NCBI RefSeq assembly: GCF_947500765.1
Contig: NZ_CANMTH010000001.1
Location: 186,001 to 250,000, forward strand
Reading direction: 5' to 3'
DNA length: 64,000 nt
DNA from: an uncultured Formosa sp.
GTDB taxonomy: Bacteria; Bacteroidota; Bacteroidia; Flavobacteriales; Flavobacteriaceae
Position numbers and translations under genes: made by a program. Shown here piece after piece: positions 63,153 through 64,000 of this stretch (position 1 is its first letter; each line of letters begins with the position of its first letter). The notes beneath the pieces were generated by a model that saw nothing but the letters and a program-made list of their open reading frames with translations, ran no database searches and was not told the origin of the DNA.

Positions 63153-63156
63153 TGTT

Positions 63157-64000
63157 ATGAAGAAAGGAATTTTACTAGTTAATTTAGGATCTCCTGAGAG
63201 TCCTACACCAAAAGATGTAAAAACATATTTGGGTGAATTTTTAATGGACGAGCGTGTTATCGATCTTCCATATATTGCTAGAGCAGCTCTTGTAAAAGGA
63301 ATTATTTTAAAAACAAGACCTAAAGCTTCTGCAGCAGCGTATAAAAAAATATGGTGGGAAGAAGGTTCTCCCTTAATTGTGATTTCAGAACGTTTGCAAG
63401 CTAAAGTACAAAAGGAAGTAGAATATCCTGTTGCTTTGGCTATGCGTTATGGTTCTATGACTATAAAAAAAGGACTTCAAGAGTTGGTAGATAAAGGTGT
63501 AGAAGAGGTGTTTTTAATACCGCTGTATCCTCAGTTTGCAATGGCAACTACAGAAACCATTTTAGTGTTAGCTGAAGAACTTCGTCAAGCCCATTTTCCA
63601 AATCTTAAAATAGATCATTTACCAGCATTTTATAATAAACCAGATTATATTGAAGTGTTAAGTAATTCTATAAAACATCATCTTGAAGGAAAAACATACG
63701 ATCATGTGTTGTTCTCTTATCATGGTGTTCCAGAACGTCATATTAGAAAAAGTGATGTTACAAAATCCCATTGTAAATTAGATGGTTCTTGTTGTAAAAC
63801 ACCATCAAAAGCACATGAATTTTGTTACAAACACCAATGTTTGGAGGTTACTAGGTTAGTGGGTGAGAAGCTTGGTTTTCAAGAAGGAGCATTTTCAACA
63901 TCGTTCCAATCTAGATTAGGATTTGATCCATGGTTACAACCATATACAGATAGAACTATCGAGAGAATGGGGTTAGAAGGAACTAAGAATATTGCAATAA
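63157..64000 (+). CDS. hemH: Ferrochelatase, 3' end outside the window
   Basis: 281 codons are present. MKKGILLVNLGSPESPTPKDV is the family start. The catalytic His lies in FSYHGVPERH. The Cys group SHCKLDGSCCK and HEFCYKHQCLEV is found in ferrochelatases that carry a C-rich insert, and may bind an Fe-S cluster. It inserts Fe2+ into protoporphyrin, the last step of protoheme synthesis. The remaining residues (about 60) lie past 64000. Confidence 0.96.
   Translation, partial: MKKGILLVNLGSPESPTPKDVKTYLGEFLMDERVIDLPYIARAALVKGIILKTRPKASAAAYKKIWWEEGSPLIVISERLQAKVQKEVEYPVALAMRYGSMTIKKGLQELVDKGVEEVFLIPLYPQFAMATTETILVLAEELRQAHFPNLKIDHLPAFYNKPDYIEVLSNSIKHHLEGKTYDHVLFSYHGVPERHIRKSDVTKSHCKLDGSCCKTPSKAHEFCYKHQCLEVTRLVGEKLGFQEGAFSTSFQSRLGFDPWLQPYTDRTIERMGLEGTKNIAI

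Overview
The window is AT-rich chromosomal DNA from a member of the Bacteroidota, almost certainly the family Flavobacteriaceae. The evidence is an F-type ATP synthase cluster without atpD/atpC, the gliding lipoprotein GldH, a type IX secretion (T9SS) sorting domain, a RicT/PSP1 protein, GLPGLI-family proteins beside outer-membrane receptors, and TAnnTTTG promoter elements with no Shine-Dalgarno sequences. I found no rRNA, tRNA or CRISPR array.

Layout. 1-5660: ATP synthase cluster (atpZ-like, DUF6168, atpB-E-F-H-A-G), with hairpins in three intercistronic gaps and a terminator after atpG. 5814-12764: a lipoprotein, then an envelope operon (flippase, dut, sugar nucleotidyltransferase, TPR protein, DUF4292 lipoprotein, EnvC-like protein). 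12772-22578: thioesterase, HU-CCDC81/SPOR protein, dprA, a secreted SPOR-like protein, trpS, a large T9SS cargo protein and an acyltransferase. 22608-26221: a sigma/anti-sigma pair resembling the dual-membrane-spanning (Das/Dma) type, a lipoprotein and recA. 26504-29061: a compact trhO-trhP-ferredoxin operon for wobble-uridine hydroxylation. 29420-33702: ricT, gldH and a class A penicillin-binding protein.

33712-42138 is the most unusual part. Two tandem cassettes each hold a terminator, a structured leader of about 360 bp, a small exported Cys-containing protein, an intercistronic hairpin, a GLPGLI protein and a TonB-receptor-like outer-membrane protein. The two leaders are nearly identical, but the proteins are strongly diverged. 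A 22-codon remnant of a CoA-transferase gene (scoA) lies at the seam, matching the start of the intact scoA that follows the second cassette. This looks like a site where alternative alleles of an undescribed secreted-protein/receptor module have been stacked by recombination. After it come scoA and scoB, split by an IVS-like four-helix-bundle element with 13-bp inverted ends.

44429-50572 is a minus-strand run: ABC ATPase, exonuclease, serine hydrolase, DNA alkyltransferase, CNNM-type protein and hemB. A plus-strand gene for a membrane-anchored SF2 helicase (50612-53287) separates hemB from a tightly packed heme operon (hemA-hemC-trkH-trkA-hemD-hemE-GNAT-hemF, minus strand) that carries a K+ uptake system inside it. 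An AraC-type regulator diverges from hemA and leads toward a ThuA protein, a 53-residue small protein and ferrochelatase hemH, which runs off the end. Six steps from glutamyl-tRNA to protoporphyrinogen/protoheme (HemA, B, C, D, E, F), plus HemH, are therefore encoded here around one candidate regulator; hemL is not in the window.
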